Source: BPJU01 sp964425225 (GTDB lineage Bacteria > Planctomycetota > Planctomycetia > Pirellulales > Pirellulaceae). Taken from it: a DNA stretch of 64,000 nt. Location of the stretch: assembly GCA_964425225.1 (NCBI GenBank), contig CAYRMD010000010.1, positions 1 to 64,000 on the forward strand, written 5' to 3'. Below are positions 46,482-55,700 of the stretch, piece by piece. The stretch's first letter is position 1. Each line of letters begins with the position of its first letter. The notes beneath the pieces were generated by a model. The model was not told the DNA's origin. It ran no database searches and saw only the letters and a list, made by a program, of their open reading frames with translations. Made by a program: the position numbers and the translations under genes.

Positions 46482-46588
46482 TTATAACGGTAAAGTACGA
46501 CGGTTAGAACGTCAGGCGATGCGGGGTGTTGCCGTGCGGATGGATCCAGTGCACGATTAGGGAACACTACGGCAGGGATAAAAACCGA

Positions 46589-46670
46589 GGGGGGTTTCCC
46601 GAGTGGTCAAAGGGGCCAGACTGTAAATCTGGTGGCTCAGCCTTCGAAGGTTCGAATCCTTCACCCCCCA
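46589..46670 (+). tRNA. tRNA-Tyr(GTA)
   Basis: This class II tRNA of 82 bases has acceptor arms GGGGGGT/ACCCCCC, anticodon stem CCAGA/TCTGG with loop CTGTAAA (anticodon GTA), a long variable arm and T-loop TTCGAAT. CCA is not encoded. Confidence 0.95.
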
Positions 46671-46762
46671 TTGGCTGCGAGCCCTGTCGTGTTGGCCTCC
46701 CGTCGAGTCGACGGTCAGGCACCAGGGTGCCGGTACCGTAGAGTTCCACGAAGATCCGTTTT

Positions 46763-46833
46763 GCGGGTGTAGCTCAGTGGTAGAGCAACAGCCTTCCAAG
46801 CTGAAGACGAGGGTTCGATTCCCTTCACCCGCT
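46763..46833 (+). tRNA. tRNA-Gly(TCC)
   Basis: A 71-base tRNA has acceptor arms GCGGGTG/CACCCGC, D-arm TAGCTCAGTGGTAGAGC, anticodon stem CAGC/GCTG with loop CTTCCAA (anticodon TCC) and T-loop TTCGATT. Confidence 0.95.
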
Positions 46834-46866
46834 TCGGACCCATCGGTCCGGCGGACGCTGCGTGTG

Positions 46867-46939
<73 letters not shown>

Positions 46940-46995
46940 TTGTTCTGCCGCCGAGCTGAAGACCCGGACTGTGGGGGCAATTCAGCCAATGCCAC

Positions 46996-47024
46996 TTTAC
47001 GCGCTTGGCAGACTCTGTCATAAT
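46996..47024 (+). promoter_or_regulatory. Candidate promoter ahead of tuf
   Basis: TTTACG (46996-47001) and CATAAT (47019-47024) lie 17 bases apart between the last tRNA and tuf. The tuf gene could also be read through from the tRNA cluster. Confidence 0.35.
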
Positions 47025-47135
47025 TTGAGTTTTCTAGGTTGGCGCGACCTACCGGTTGTTAGGTGTGCTAGTAACGAAATGGTATTGGGGAGAGTGGTTC
47101 GAGGAAACCTTAGTAACACATAAGGCGAGTAAGCA

Positions 47136-48332
47136 ATGGCAAAGGAGGTATTTGAACGGAAAAAGCCGCACGTGAACGTCGGCACCATTGGGCACATTGA
47201 CCACGGGAAAACGACTTTGGCAGGCGCAATCTTGGCGGTTCAAAGCCGTAAGGGTTTGGCTCAGTTCAAGTCGTATGCAGAAATCGCCAAAGGCGGAACG
47301 GTTCGAGACGAAACGAAAACTGTCACGATTGCGGTAGCCCACATCGAATACGAGACCGAGAAACGCCACTATGCTCATATCGACTGTCCGGGGCACGCTG
47401 ACTACATCAAGAATATGATCACCGGTGCGGCGCAAATGGACGGTGCGATTTTGGTCGTCTCGGCAGCCGACGGTCCGATGCCCCAGACGAAAGAGCACGT
47501 GCTGTTAGCTCGCCAGGTAGGCGTCCCAGCAATGGTCGTTTTCCTGAACAAGTGTGATTTGGTGGACGACCCAGAATTATTGGAACTGGTCGAAATCGAT
47601 ATTCGGGACTTGTTGAACAAGTACGAGTTTAACGGTGACGAAGTTCCCATTATCCGCGGGTCGGCCCTGCCTGCCTATCAGCGACCGGATGACCCGCAAG
47701 CTACCAAGTGCATTGAAGAGTTGTTGGAGGCCATTGACAACTATATTCCGTTACCAAAGCGCGAAGAGGACAAACCGTTCTTGATGGCCGTAGAAGATGT
47801 CTTCTCGATTGAAGGTCGCGGTACGGTAGCTACCGGGCGAATCGAGCGCGGCGTGGTGCGAGTCGGCGACGAAGTAGAAATCGTCGGGTTGACCGATGAG
47901 CCTCGAAAGACGACAGTCACCGGCGTGGAGATGTTTCGCAAGGTTCTTGAAGAAGGGCGAGCTGGTGATAACGTGGGGTGCCTGCTCCGGGGTATCAAGC
48001 GAGACGAAGTCGAGCGCGGACAGGTGCTTGCTAAACCCGGTTCGGTAAAACCTCACCGCAAATTCGAAGCCGAAGTCTACTGCTTGTCGAAAGACGAGGG
48101 TGGTCGTCATACCCCGTTTTTCAGCGGGTATCGGCCCCAATTCTATTTCCGCACTACCGACGTCACCGGAACAGCTAACCTTGTTAAGGCCGATATGTGC
48201 ATGCCCGGTGACAATGTTCGGCTGCAAGTAGAATTGCTCAAACCTATTGCCATGGACGAAGGGGTGCGGTTTGCCATTCGGGAGGGTGGTAAGACGGTTG
48301 GTTCGGGAGTCGTTACGAAGATCCTCGAGTAA
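47136..48332 (+). CDS. tuf: Translation elongation factor Tu
   Basis: This GTPase of 398 residues delivers aminoacyl-tRNA to the ribosome. G1 is GHIDHGKT (19-26), G3 DCPGH (83-87) and G4 NKCD, and domains II and III are complete. The effector loop (switch I, about 45-66) is unusual: it reads SYAEIAKGGTVRDETKTVTI where most bacteria have an RGITI-ending loop. The threonine that coordinates magnesium appears kept in TVTI. This copy lies between the four-tRNA cluster and tRNA-Trp, the tufB position, not behind fusA; whether a second tuf exists cannot be seen. Confidence 0.97.
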   Translation: MAKEVFERKKPHVNVGTIGHIDHGKTTLAGAILAVQSRKGLAQFKSYAEIAKGGTVRDETKTVTIAVAHIEYETEKRHYAHIDCPGHADYIKNMITGAAQMDGAILVVSAADGPMPQTKEHVLLARQVGVPAMVVFLNKCDLVDDPELLELVEIDIRDLLNKYEFNGDEVPIIRGSALPAYQRPDDPQATKCIEELLEAIDNYIPLPKREEDKPFLMAVEDVFSIEGRGTVATGRIERGVVRVGDEVEIVGLTDEPRKTTVTGVEMFRKVLEEGRAGDNVGCLLRGIKRDEVERGQVLAKPGSVKPHRKFEAEVYCLSKDEGGRHTPFFSGYRPQFYFRTTDVTGTANLVKADMCMPGDNVRLQVELLKPIAMDEGVRFAIREGGKTVGSGVVTKILE

Positions 48333-48425
48333 GGTTGAGCGATCAGGCTCCGTGTCCGGCCGGCGTATAGATAGAAGGCCGAACGGTCTGCTACAATAAG
48401 TCAACAGCGGCGTTATTCGGCCCAC

Positions 48426-48498
48426 AGGGGTGTAGCTCAACTGGTAGAGCACCGGTCTCCAAAACCGGGGGTTGCGAGTTCGAGTCCCGCCGCCCCTG
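48426..48498 (+). tRNA. tRNA-Trp(CCA)
   Basis: A 73-base tRNA has acceptor arms AGGGGTG/CGCCCCT, anticodon stem CCGGT/ACCGG with loop CTCCAAA (anticodon CCA) and T-loop TTCGAGT. It sits between tuf and secE. Confidence 0.95.
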
Positions 48499-48523
48499 CT
48501 CGAATCAGCCATTGCCTCGCTCA

Positions 48524-48565
48524 ACAGGCACACGCCCAAGGTGTCGACGGTCGCCTGTTTTTTTT
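48524..48565 (+). terminator. Intrinsic terminator after tRNA-Trp
   Basis: ACAGGC (48524-48529) pairs with GCCTGT (48553-48558), with a smaller ACAC/GTGT stem inside, followed by eight T residues (48558-48565). It should end the tRNA-tuf-tRNA-Trp transcript before secE. Confidence 0.65.
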
Positions 48566-48610
48566 CGGCCCGGCATGTACCTGCTGGAGTGAGCGGCGTG
48601 CGGGTGAAAC

Positions 48611-49027
48611 ATGAGTGCCATTTTTCGAGAGTTATTCCAGGTCGGCATCTACAAGCGGACTCAGGGTTTGCTGGTCCGCCAAATAACCGGCGCTGTGGTA
48701 GCGCTCGGTTTTTTGATCGCCGCTTGGCAACTCTATATTTGGCTTCGGGTAACTGTCCAGGCGGCGTGGCTGGTATACGGCGTGCCGATGTTCGTAGCCC
48801 TGGTTGGTCTGTGGACAAGCTATCGGCTGGTGAATGTGCCGCGGTTTGCTGATTTTTTAATAGCGGTGGAAGCGGAAATGCGAACCGTTTGGTGGCCCTC
48901 GTGGGCCGAAACGGTACGCAGCTCTACCGTTGTCATCTTCGTGATGTTTTTTTTGGCCGCGGTACTATTTGCTTTCGACTTTGTCTGGACGGTTGTGTTT
49001 CAGTTCTTGGGCATTTTGAGGAAGTAA
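48611..49027 (+). CDS. secE: Preprotein translocase subunit SecE
   Basis: SecE stabilises SecY in the inner-membrane export channel. This 138-residue form has three predicted membrane segments (about 28-46, 54-72 and 107-130). The conserved amphipathic segment EAEMRTVWWPSWAETVRSST precedes the last helix. It is longer than the one-helix SecE of many bacteria. It is followed by nusG 41 bases later, the usual arrangement. Confidence 0.92.
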   Translation: MSAIFRELFQVGIYKRTQGLLVRQITGAVVALGFLIAAWQLYIWLRVTVQAAWLVYGVPMFVALVGLWTSYRLVNVPRFADFLIAVEAEMRTVWWPSWAETVRSSTVVIFVMFFLAAVLFAFDFVWTVVFQFLGILRK

Positions 49028-49068
49028 CTGAGCTGGTATCTGCCGCGGCAAACCTTGATAGGTCTATC

Positions 49069-50055
49069 ATGACGCAACCCAGTGACTCCATGTCGTCCAA
49101 TGAGCTGCAGCAGCCGGGCGGTTCGCCGCAACCGATTGACAGCGTACGCGCCGCTCCCGCACCGCAAGCCAGCACCGTACAACCGCTAGCCACCGAGACG
49201 AATTGCGCAATCCCGGGAGTAATGACCACGGAAGCTCGGGAGAACTTGGTACGCATCGAGGCTACCAACAGTGCTGCGGATGATTCGGTGAATCGCGCCG
49301 CAGAGCCAAGTGGCTTTTCGACCGAACCCGATGCATCGCAGGGCGATACAGAACCTAGTCCGGTGGAATCGATTGGGCCGCAGGCGGAGGAATCAGAAGC
49401 ATTCGAAGTCCAGCCAGAACCAGAAGAAGTCCAGTCAGAAACCGTGTCCGAGTCGTCCGGCAGCCCAGCGGTACGTCCAATTGAGGAGGTGCCGGTAAGC
49501 CCGCCAGAAATCCCCGAATTCCAATGGTACATCATTCGCGTCATGGTCAATCGGGAAACCGTGGCGGCGGAGGCGTTGCGCAAGCGGATCCAAATTGCCG
49601 GTTTGCAAGACTATTTTGGGGAAATTGTGGCACCCACCGAAGATGTGGTCGAGTTTACCAAGACGGGAAAAAAGCGTACGGTTAAGCGTAAGCTTTTCCC
49701 GGGCTATATCATGGTGCGCATGGCGCTGACCGATGAGACATGGTTTTTGGTTCGTGAAACCCCCGGAATTGGGGATTTTACCGGGGGAGCCGGACGCCCC
49801 ACGCCGATGACTCCCGACGAAGTGCGACGGATCATTAGGCCCAAGGGGCCTGCCGATCAGGAGGAACCCGCGGTTAGACTGGCAATTCCGTTCTCGGTTG
49901 GCGATCGTGTCCGAGTCAAAGAGGGATATTTTCAGAATTTCGAAGGGGACGTTGCGGCAATTGACGAGACGAATGGCCGTGTAACGGTGATGATTAACAT
50001 CTTTGGAAGGTCTACGCCTGTAGAATTGCAGCACTGGCAGATGGAGCGCATTTAA
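49069..50055 (+). CDS. nusG: Transcription antitermination factor NusG with long acidic N-terminal extension
   Basis: NusG binds RNA polymerase and couples it to Rho or the ribosome. The NGN domain begins at about residue 153 (WYIIRVMVNRETVAAEALRK, KLFPGYIMVRMALTDETWFL), and the KOW domain is at the end (FSVGDRVRVKEGYFQNFEGD to HWQMERI). Before them lie some 150 residues of low-complexity sequence rich in Glu, Ser, Pro and Ala (for example EESEAFEVQPEPEEVQSET). This is absent from ordinary NusG (about 180 residues) and probably disordered. The start is ATG 49069. The operon continues with rplK. Confidence 0.93.
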   Translation: MTQPSDSMSSNELQQPGGSPQPIDSVRAAPAPQASTVQPLATETNCAIPGVMTTEARENLVRIEATNSAADDSVNRAAEPSGFSTEPDASQGDTEPSPVESIGPQAEESEAFEVQPEPEEVQSETVSESSGSPAVRPIEEVPVSPPEIPEFQWYIIRVMVNRETVAAEALRKRIQIAGLQDYFGEIVAPTEDVVEFTKTGKKRTVKRKLFPGYIMVRMALTDETWFLVRETPGIGDFTGGAGRPTPMTPDEVRRIIRPKGPADQEEPAVRLAIPFSVGDRVRVKEGYFQNFEGDVAAIDETNGRVTVMINIFGRSTPVELQHWQMERI

Positions 50056-50119
50056 TGGCCGAATACGGTCAGAGGTCCCTTGGAATATCCCGTGAGGTAC
50101 TTCTGGAGATTCAGCGGTA

Positions 50120-50554
50120 ATGGCAAAGCAACGACAGCTTATTGGACAGGCACGCTTTCAGGTACCTGCCGGGCAGGCCACGCCTGCTCCTCCCGTGGGA
50201 ACCTCGCTTGGCAAATACGGTATTAACTTGGGGCAATTTGTGACCCAATTCAACGAGCGAACGCGCGAATTGGTCGGAACTCGGGTCACGGTAATCGTCA
50301 ACGTGTACAGCGATAAGACGTTCGAGTTTACCGTGAAAAGCCCTCCGGCTTCGGAATTGCTCAAGCAGGCGGCCGGTATTGTGAAAGGCTCCGGAGCGCC
50401 AAACAGAGAGAAGGTCGGGCGGGTGACTCGGGCGCAGATTGACGAGATCTGCCGCAAAAAAATGGCCGATCTCAATGCCCGTGATCTGGAACACGCACGA
50501 CGCATGATCATGGGTACGGCACGCAGCATGGGTATCGAGGTTGTGGAGGGCTAA
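50120..50554 (+). CDS. rplK: Ribosomal protein L11
   Basis: This 144-residue protein of the GTPase-associated centre binds 23S rRNA and is the target zone of thiostrepton. It has the Pro-rich N-terminus (QARFQVPAGQATPAPPVGTS, LGKYGINLGQFVTQFNERT) and the RNA-binding C-domain. Only two bases separate it from rplA. Confidence 0.96.
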   Translation: MAKQRQLIGQARFQVPAGQATPAPPVGTSLGKYGINLGQFVTQFNERTRELVGTRVTVIVNVYSDKTFEFTVKSPPASELLKQAAGIVKGSGAPNREKVGRVTRAQIDEICRKKMADLNARDLEHARRMIMGTARSMGIEVVEG

Positions 50555-50556
50555 GC

Positions 50557-51234
50557 ATGCCGAAGCATTCACGTCGCTATCGCCAATTGGCTGCGCTAGT
50601 CCCAGCAAAACCGGTCGACCTGGCCTCAGCCATCCAAACGCTCAAGCAGTTCAACAACACGCGTTTCGACCAGTCGGTCGAGGTTCACGTGCGATTGGGA
50701 ATCGATCCGAAGCAAGCCGACCAAATGGTTCGCGGTAGTGTCGTTCTACCACATGGTATCGGGCGTACTCAGCGCGTTGCGGTCTTTGCCAAGGGCGAGT
50801 TAGCCGATTTAGCGCGTCGAGCTGGTGCTGACATCGTAGGGCAAGAAGATCTGGTGAATCGGGTTAAGGAAGGATGGCTGGAATTCGACGTGTGCATTGC
50901 TACACCGGACATGATGGGTCTGGTCGGACCTCTGGGTAGGATCTTGGGCCCGCGAGGTCTGATGCCTTCGCCCCGGGCTGGCACGGTGACCACGGATGTG
51001 GCGCGGGTCGTTCGTGAGTATAAAGCGGGTAAAGTCGAATTCAAAAACGACTCGGGCGGAAATGTGCATGCAGTCGTGGGTAAGTTAAGCTTTTCCGAAC
51101 AACAGCTTATCGAAAATATTCAGACGTTCTTAGATTATTTGAATAGCTTGCGTCCTGCGGCCGTTCGAGGTGCTTTTATCCGCTCGATTAACGTAGCAGC
51201 CACCATGAGTCCGGCAGTTGCTATCGCCCTCTAA
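50557..51234 (+). CDS. rplA: Ribosomal protein L1
   Basis: This L1-stalk protein of 225 residues carries VEVHVRLGIDPKQADQMVRG, FAKGELADLARRAGADIVG, LGRILGPRGLMPSPRAGTVT and AVVGKLSFSEQQLIENIQTF, all family hallmarks. In other bacteria L1 represses its own operon; no leader mimic is obvious here. Confidence 0.96.
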   Translation: MPKHSRRYRQLAALVPAKPVDLASAIQTLKQFNNTRFDQSVEVHVRLGIDPKQADQMVRGSVVLPHGIGRTQRVAVFAKGELADLARRAGADIVGQEDLVNRVKEGWLEFDVCIATPDMMGLVGPLGRILGPRGLMPSPRAGTVTTDVARVVREYKAGKVEFKNDSGGNVHAVVGKLSFSEQQLIENIQTFLDYLNSLRPAAVRGAFIRSINVAATMSPAVAIAL

Positions 51235-51265
51235 GTCGGTTTTTCCATAGGTAGGGATTCCACTG

Positions 51266-51799
51266 ATGAGTCGTTATGTAAAGAATTTGATCACCCAGGA
51301 AATTTCCCGACGCTTACAAGGCGTCGAAGATCTACTGTTGGTGAACGTCGTCGGAATGGATGCGGATTCGACCTATCGATTGCGGAAGGAGTTGCGCGAA
51401 AAAAACATCCGCCTGATGGTTGTCAAAACTAGTTTGGCTCGCCGGGCGTGTGAGGGAACGCGTTTGGCACCGGCTTTTGAAGGGGCCACCGGACCGATTG
51501 CTTTGGTGTGGGGAGGCGACGATTTTGTCTCGCTAGCCAAAGAGATTACGCGCATCATCAAAGAAGGCAAATATGAAAAGTTCGAGGCCAAGGGTGGAGT
51601 CTTCGAGGGAGAACGCCTCACGGTGGAGCGGATTGAACAGATCAGCAAATGGCCAAGCCGCCAAGAACAGCTAGCGATGCTGCTCGGCCAGATCCTCTCA
51701 CCGGGTGCCCAATTGGCTTCGCAGATCCTTGGCCCAGGAGGCTCATTGGCTAGTCAGATTCAGCAGTTGGCCGAGGAGCGACCTTCGGCTCCTGCCTGA
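51266..51799 (+). CDS. rplJ: Ribosomal protein L10
   Basis: L10 forms the base of the L7/L12 stalk. This 177-residue protein has the expected N-terminal RNA-binding domain (LLVNVVGMDADSTYRLRKEL, MVVKTSLARRACEGT) and a C-terminal helix that anchors L12 dimers (QILSPGAQLASQILGPGGSL). No long L10 leader is present upstream; the gap to rplA is 31 bases. Confidence 0.95.
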   Translation: MSRYVKNLITQEISRRLQGVEDLLLVNVVGMDADSTYRLRKELREKNIRLMVVKTSLARRACEGTRLAPAFEGATGPIALVWGGDDFVSLAKEITRIIKEGKYEKFEAKGGVFEGERLTVERIEQISKWPSRQEQLAMLLGQILSPGAQLASQILGPGGSLASQIQQLAEERPSAPA

Positions 51800-52067
51800 A
51801 AGCTCGCTCCGTAGGTAAATCAGGCCGACCTCCGCGGTACGCCTAAGAACAAGGTATAACCGGTTGAACAAACGATCTGTCGCCGACAAATGGCAGGTTC
51901 ACCTGCGATCAGGAACGACAACTGACCTTGGCAGGATCCATGGTAAAGTGTCCAATGAGAACATGATGTAGTGTCTCCGTACAAGGGGTACAGCTTTCTT
52001 CAGCTTAGGGGGCAGGATAGGATGGTCGTAGTTTCAGGGTCTTTCTCGAAGAAGGGTTGATGGCAAT
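51800..52067. other. Leader region of rplL
   Basis: This 268-base gap between rplJ and rplL is long for this operon. It contains a GCAGGT/ACCTGC dyad (51894-51899, 51902-51907). It may hold an rplL promoter or a control site adjusting the higher L12 dose; no clear promoter pair was found. Confidence 0.35.
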
Positions 52068-52472
52068 ATGGCAACGGCAACCACGGAATTTTCAGCCAAA
52101 ATACGGGAACTGGGTGAGCAAATAGTCTCGCTGACACTCAAAGAGGCCAAAGAGCTCGGCGACTATTTGGAACAGGTGCATAATATTCGACCTGTCGCCG
52201 GGGGAGCAGTGGTAATGGCTGCCGGCGCTGCAGGTCAGGAAGCACCGCAAGTCGCTGAACAAACCGAATTCGATGTAATTCTTACGAACTTCGGCCCCAA
52301 GAAGCTTGACGTTATCAAAGTGGTCAAGAATATCACCGGTCTTTCGCTCTTGGATGCGAAGAAATTGGTCGAAAGCCCCAGTCCGAAGATCAAGGAAAAG
52401 GTTTCCAAAGACGAAGCTCAGAAAATTAAGGCTCAGTTGGAAGAGCTAGGAGCAACCGTCGAACTGAAATAG
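52068..52472 (+). CDS. rplL: Ribosomal protein L7/L12
   Basis: This 134-residue multicopy stalk protein has an N-terminal dimerisation helix, an Ala/Gly-rich hinge (VAGGAVVMAAGAAGQEAPQV) and the conserved C-domain (FDVILTNFGPKKLDVIKVVK, GLSLLDAKKLVESPSPKIKE). The C-domain recruits elongation factors. Confidence 0.96.
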   Translation: MATATTEFSAKIRELGEQIVSLTLKEAKELGDYLEQVHNIRPVAGGAVVMAAGAAGQEAPQVAEQTEFDVILTNFGPKKLDVIKVVKNITGLSLLDAKKLVESPSPKIKEKVSKDEAQKIKAQLEELGATVELK

Positions 52473-52703
52473 CGGTTGTTATTGCCTGAGCTGCTACGGG
52501 TAACCGGTCGGCAAAGGTAGGCCGGCGCCGGGACCGATCGCATGCACGAGTCTGCTTGCCAGTTAAGATGCATCCTAGCTGGCGGTCAATCCGCGGCACA
52601 AGGTGGATGTTGCGCGCCGATGGACCGAAGCTGGCTTCTACGATCTGGAGTGTGGTCAGATTTGGATCGGTCAATGGCTCGTTTCTAAGGAGCGGTGCGG
52701 AGT

Positions 52704-55700
52704 ATGGCTATCCCAGCCCAAAGGCGTTTGGAGTTTCGCGAGATCCGTCGCTTTGGTAGCGGTCGGGAATATCCCGTACCGCCTGATTTGACGCAACTTC
52801 AGACGCAAAGCTATACAGCGTTCCTCCAACCGGACGTTCCACCGGATAAACGCAAAGACATCGGTCTAGAAGCGGCGCTGCGGGAAGTGTTTCCCATTGA
52901 AAGCTATGATAAGCAGATTCGTTTGGACTACCTCGGTTACACTCTAGGAAAGCCGCGGTACACACCCGACGAGTGTCGCCAGTTGCGTCTGACGTATGGA
53001 CGCCCCATTCACGTACGCTTGCGACTAACCAAACCGAACCATGAAGTGATCGAGGAGTCTGTCTACCTCGGTGAAATCCCGATAATGTTGGGAGGTGGTG
53101 AATTCATCATCAATGGTGCCGAGCGCGTGGTCGTCAGCCAATTGCACCGGAGTCCTGGAATCGACTTTGTCAAGGACGAGGAGGTTCAGGCGGATCACGA
53201 TATTCCTAGTTGTCGGATTATCCCTGAACGGGGTAGTTGGATCGAGCTGAACATCACGAAAAAAGAGACCTTGGCTGTACGCATCGATCAGACCGGTAAG
53301 TTTTCGGTCATGACGCTTCTTCGGGCGATGGATCCGGCTTTTAGTACCAATGCCGACATTTTGCGCGCATTTTATCCAACAACAGTCGAAAAAATTGTCG
53401 ATGGACGCAGTGCCGCCAAAATTGAAAACAAGGTGGCCGTCGACGACATTGTTTATCCGCCGGATAGCGAACGGGCCGGCGAGATCATTGTCGAGGCCGG
53501 GCATCGCATTACGAAAAATGCGGCAGAGATTATCTGTACCAGCGGGATGAAAAAAGTCGAAGTGATGCCCGCACCGGACAGTCCTTTGATCCTCAATAGT
53601 TTGTTGGAAGATCCGTCGACCTGCCATGAGGATGCTTTGCTCCGTATCTACCAGCGCTTAAGGCCCGGCAATCCGCCTCAGTTGGAGAAAGCACGCACTC
53701 TGCTCCATGAGAAGTTCTACGATCCGAACCGATATCGGCTGGGCAAGGTGGGGCGGTTCCGCATTAATCGTCGGTTGGGGCTCAATGTGCCCGAAACCGT
53801 CATGACGTTGCGCCCGGAGGACCTGGTTTGCGCCATTAAGCATCTGGTGCACTTAGCGCAACAAGGCTCCTCGGCTCAGCTTGATGATATTGATCATCTG
53901 GGGAATCGGCGTTTGCGCACCATCGACGAATTGGCCTGTGAAGAGATCCGCAAAGGGCTCTTCAAAATGCGCCGCACGGCGCAGGAGCGCATGAACCAGA
54001 AGGATCTGGAGGAACTGACTCCTAAGAGCCTGATCAATCCCAAGAGTGTTTCGGCAGCCATTGAGTATTTCTTTGGACGCGGTGAGCTATCGCAGGTTGT
54101 CGACCAGACGAACCCGTTGTCGCAGTTAACGCACGAGCGGCGGCTTTCGGCTTTAGGACCCGGCGGCTTGAACCGCAAACGCGCCGGTTTTGAAGTGCGC
54201 GACGTACACATTTCGCATTACGGCCGCATTTGTCCCATTGAGACCCCTGAAGGAACGAACATCGGTCTGATTTCCAGCCTGGCCATCTATGCCAGCATTG
54301 ACGAATACGGCTTTTTGACCACGCCGTACCGTAAGGTGAAAAAGGGTGTGGTAACCGATGAAATCGTCCGATTGCGAGCCGACGAAGAGGCGGAAGCCTA
54401 TGTGGCACCGGCCGACACGAAATTAGACGGCAATCGTATCGTACCGGGTCCGCATCTGATTGCCCGGCACCGAGCCGATTTCGAATTGGTTACCCCCGAA
54501 CAGATCAACTATATGGATGTGGCGCCGAATCAAATGGTAGGCGTCTCGGCCGGCTTGATCCCATTCTTGGAGCACGATGATGCGAACCGAGCACTCATGG
54601 GTTCGAATATGCAACGTCAGGCTGTGCCCCTTTTGGTTTCCGAACCACCGTTGGTAGCCACCGGCTTGGAAAAGATCGTGGCCAGCAACTCCAGTATGGT
54701 GGTCAAGGCACGCCGAGCCGGAAAGGTCACCTATGTGGATGCCGAGCGAATTGTTATTGGACAAGACGAATACCCGCTCAAGAAGTTCGTTCGTCTCAAC
54801 GAGCGCACCTGTTTGAACCAAAAGCCCGTCGTTCGCGTGGGGGACAAAGTCGAAGCCGGACAGGTCATTGCCGATGGTGCGTCGACGTATGGGGGTGAGC
54901 TTGCCCTGGGCCGCAATGTCTTGGTCGGCTTTATGTCCTTTGATGGTTTTAACTTTGAGGATGCGATTATCATCTCTGAGGAACTGGTGCGCAACGATGT
55001 CTACACGTCGATCCATATCGAAGTGTTTGACATCGAAATGCGGGAAACGAAACTGGGCCGGGAAGAATTCACGCGCGATATCCCCAACGTCAGCGAAAAG
55101 GCGTTGCGCAACCTGGATGACAACGGTATCGTACACGTCGGCACTTACGTTAAGCCCGGCGATATTCTGGTAGGCAAGGTAGCCCCTAAATCGAAAACCG
55201 AATTGACCCCGGAAGAAAAACTCTTGCACGCCATCTTTGGAAGAGCTGGCGAAGATGTGAAAAATGAGTCGCTGGAAGTGCCCTCGGGCGTCGAAGGAAT
55301 TGTGATCAGCACGCAGAGGTTCTCACAACGGCGCAGTTTGAGTGAGGAGGAACGCAAGAAATTTGACAGGGAGTTAAAGGAAGCGGAACAGCAAGGAAAC
55401 GCCCAAATTGCCGATGCTTTCCTGGAAATGATCGAAGCCATGGAGAAAGTAGTCGGCAAACCAATCACCGATGAAGACGGCACGCCATTGTCACGCGACC
55501 AAGATCTAAAGTTCTTGGTAGAAAAAGCGCAAAGTTTCCGTTTCGAGCAGGTAACCTCGCGTTTGCGGAGCGAGTCGAAGATCGCCGAGTTAGAGAAGCT
55601 GTATAAGAAGCATTGGCCGTCGGTCGATCTGGCTATCGAGGCTCGCGATCGCCGCGTCAACAGCTTGCGTCGTGGCGAAGAGCTGCGCTCCGGTGTACTG

